Source: Burkholderia sp. NRF60-BP8 (GTDB lineage Bacteria; Pseudomonadota; Gammaproteobacteria; Burkholderiales; Burkholderiaceae). From it: a stretch of DNA of 64,000 bases. This document shows positions 63,641 to 64,000 of the stretch, piece by piece; the first letter of the stretch is position 1; every line of letters starts with the position of its first letter. Both the position numbers and the translations under genes were made by a program. The notes below the pieces were generated by a model, which saw only the letters and a program-made list of their open reading frames with translations, was not told the DNA's origin and ran no database searches. Location: contig NZ_CP013372.1 in assembly GCF_001522585.2 (NCBI RefSeq), forward strand, positions 1,922,001 to 1,986,000, read 5' to 3'.

Positions 63641-64000
63641 TTACTTCAGCAACGTCATCTGAACGACCTTCACGATCACGAGACCGACCGCGATCACCAG
63701 ATAGCCGCGCAGCACGGCCATCCAGATCCGCGTCGCGAGCGTCATGTTCTGCGGCTCGAGCGTGTCGAGCGGCGGCATGCGCCACGTGTCGCGCAGCGAA
63801 CGATCGACGGCCGGCTCGACGACGCGCTTGTGGCGGCGAATCAGCACCGTCGCGAGATAACCGGCGATGGCGAGCACGGTGCCGCCCACCAGCACGTCGA
63901 CGATCGCTTCCCCGCTGATGTCCGGATACATCACCGACGCGGTCAGGATGGTCGACAGCAGCACCAGCACCCAGATCACCGCGCCCGTGAACACGTTGAG
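63641..64000 (-). CDS. Small inner-membrane protein (5' end outside window)
   Basis: The frame is open to the right edge: LNVFTGAVIWVLVLLSTILT and onward, so the true start probably lies just beyond base 64000. At least two hydrophobic segments are visible near the N-terminus (about residues 6-22 and 32-52) and one near the C-terminus (about 92-115), with a charged cytoplasmic-looking middle (RRHKRVVEPAVDRSLRDTWR). No domain is recognised. It converges with the LuxR gene and is not obviously part of the T3SS. Confidence 0.65.
   Translation of the reverse strand, partial: LNVFTGAVIWVLVLLSTILTASVMYPDISGEAIVDVLVGGTVLAIAGYLATVLIRRHKRVVEPAVDRSLRDTWRMPPLDTLEPQNMTLATRIWMAVLRGYLVIAVGLVIVKVVQMTLLK

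Overview
The window is high-GC DNA whose gene set points to Burkholderia, most likely a Burkholderia cepacia complex strain and probably a secondary replicon. This is inference from content: a Fiu/PiuC siderophore locus, polyol/sugar ABC operons with AraC regulators, a secretin-type type III secretion system (T3SS) and Burkholderia-style hypothetical genes. Coding density is high except for one 2.2 kb stretch (24032-26196). No rRNA, tRNA, insertion sequence, phage or CRISPR array was seen.

Layout. 1-3316: a siderophore receptor cut by the window edge, a Sel1-repeat protein and PiuC, translationally coupled. 3367-4031: a Phd/PIN toxin-antitoxin pair with direct repeats upstream. 4178-5344: a possible dipeptidase remnant, a MobA/MocA-like nucleotidyltransferase and a 46-aa acidic protein. 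5430-13495 (minus): a carbohydrate/polyol catabolic operon (binding protein, ATPase, permease, zinc dehydrogenase, FGGY kinase, SDR) behind an AraC regulator. 13736-18566: PanE-like reductase, chemoreceptor, NarL-type response regulator and two unknowns.

18698-24031 (minus): a sigma-54 activator with a VpsR-like layout lies beside five genes for exported proteins. Four of these are low-complexity (Ser/Thr/Gly/Ala-rich or Pro/Ala-rich). The set could be a surface or matrix system not described before. A gene-poor, partly AT-rich stretch with strong inverted repeats follows. 26197-29975: a divergent AraC regulator and a two-subunit molybdenum hydroxylase (2Fe-2S subunit plus Tat-exported molybdopterin subunit). 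A small reading frame and two repeat clusters precede a receiver-less winged-helix regulator (30701-31099).

31502-63510: the T3SS locus, as two converging transcription units. The plus arm is sctQ, sctR, a lytic transglycosylase and a single 3867-residue gene. The minus arm is sctV-S-C-D-(small F-like)-I-J-K-L-N-O-T-U, with asnB lying downstream. Two homologous, divergent LuxR-type regulators sit at the far end of the minus arm. The giant protein carries hydrophobic segments, a duplicated metallopeptidase-like module (one copy with HEAQH, one with RESRK), a kinase-like stretch, a basic linker, an amidohydrolase-like region, C-terminal membrane segments and a LysM domain. SctU lacks the NPTH autocleavage motif. 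No translocator, gatekeeper, needle-length or chaperone gene is recognisable in the window. A membrane protein gene is cut by the right edge.
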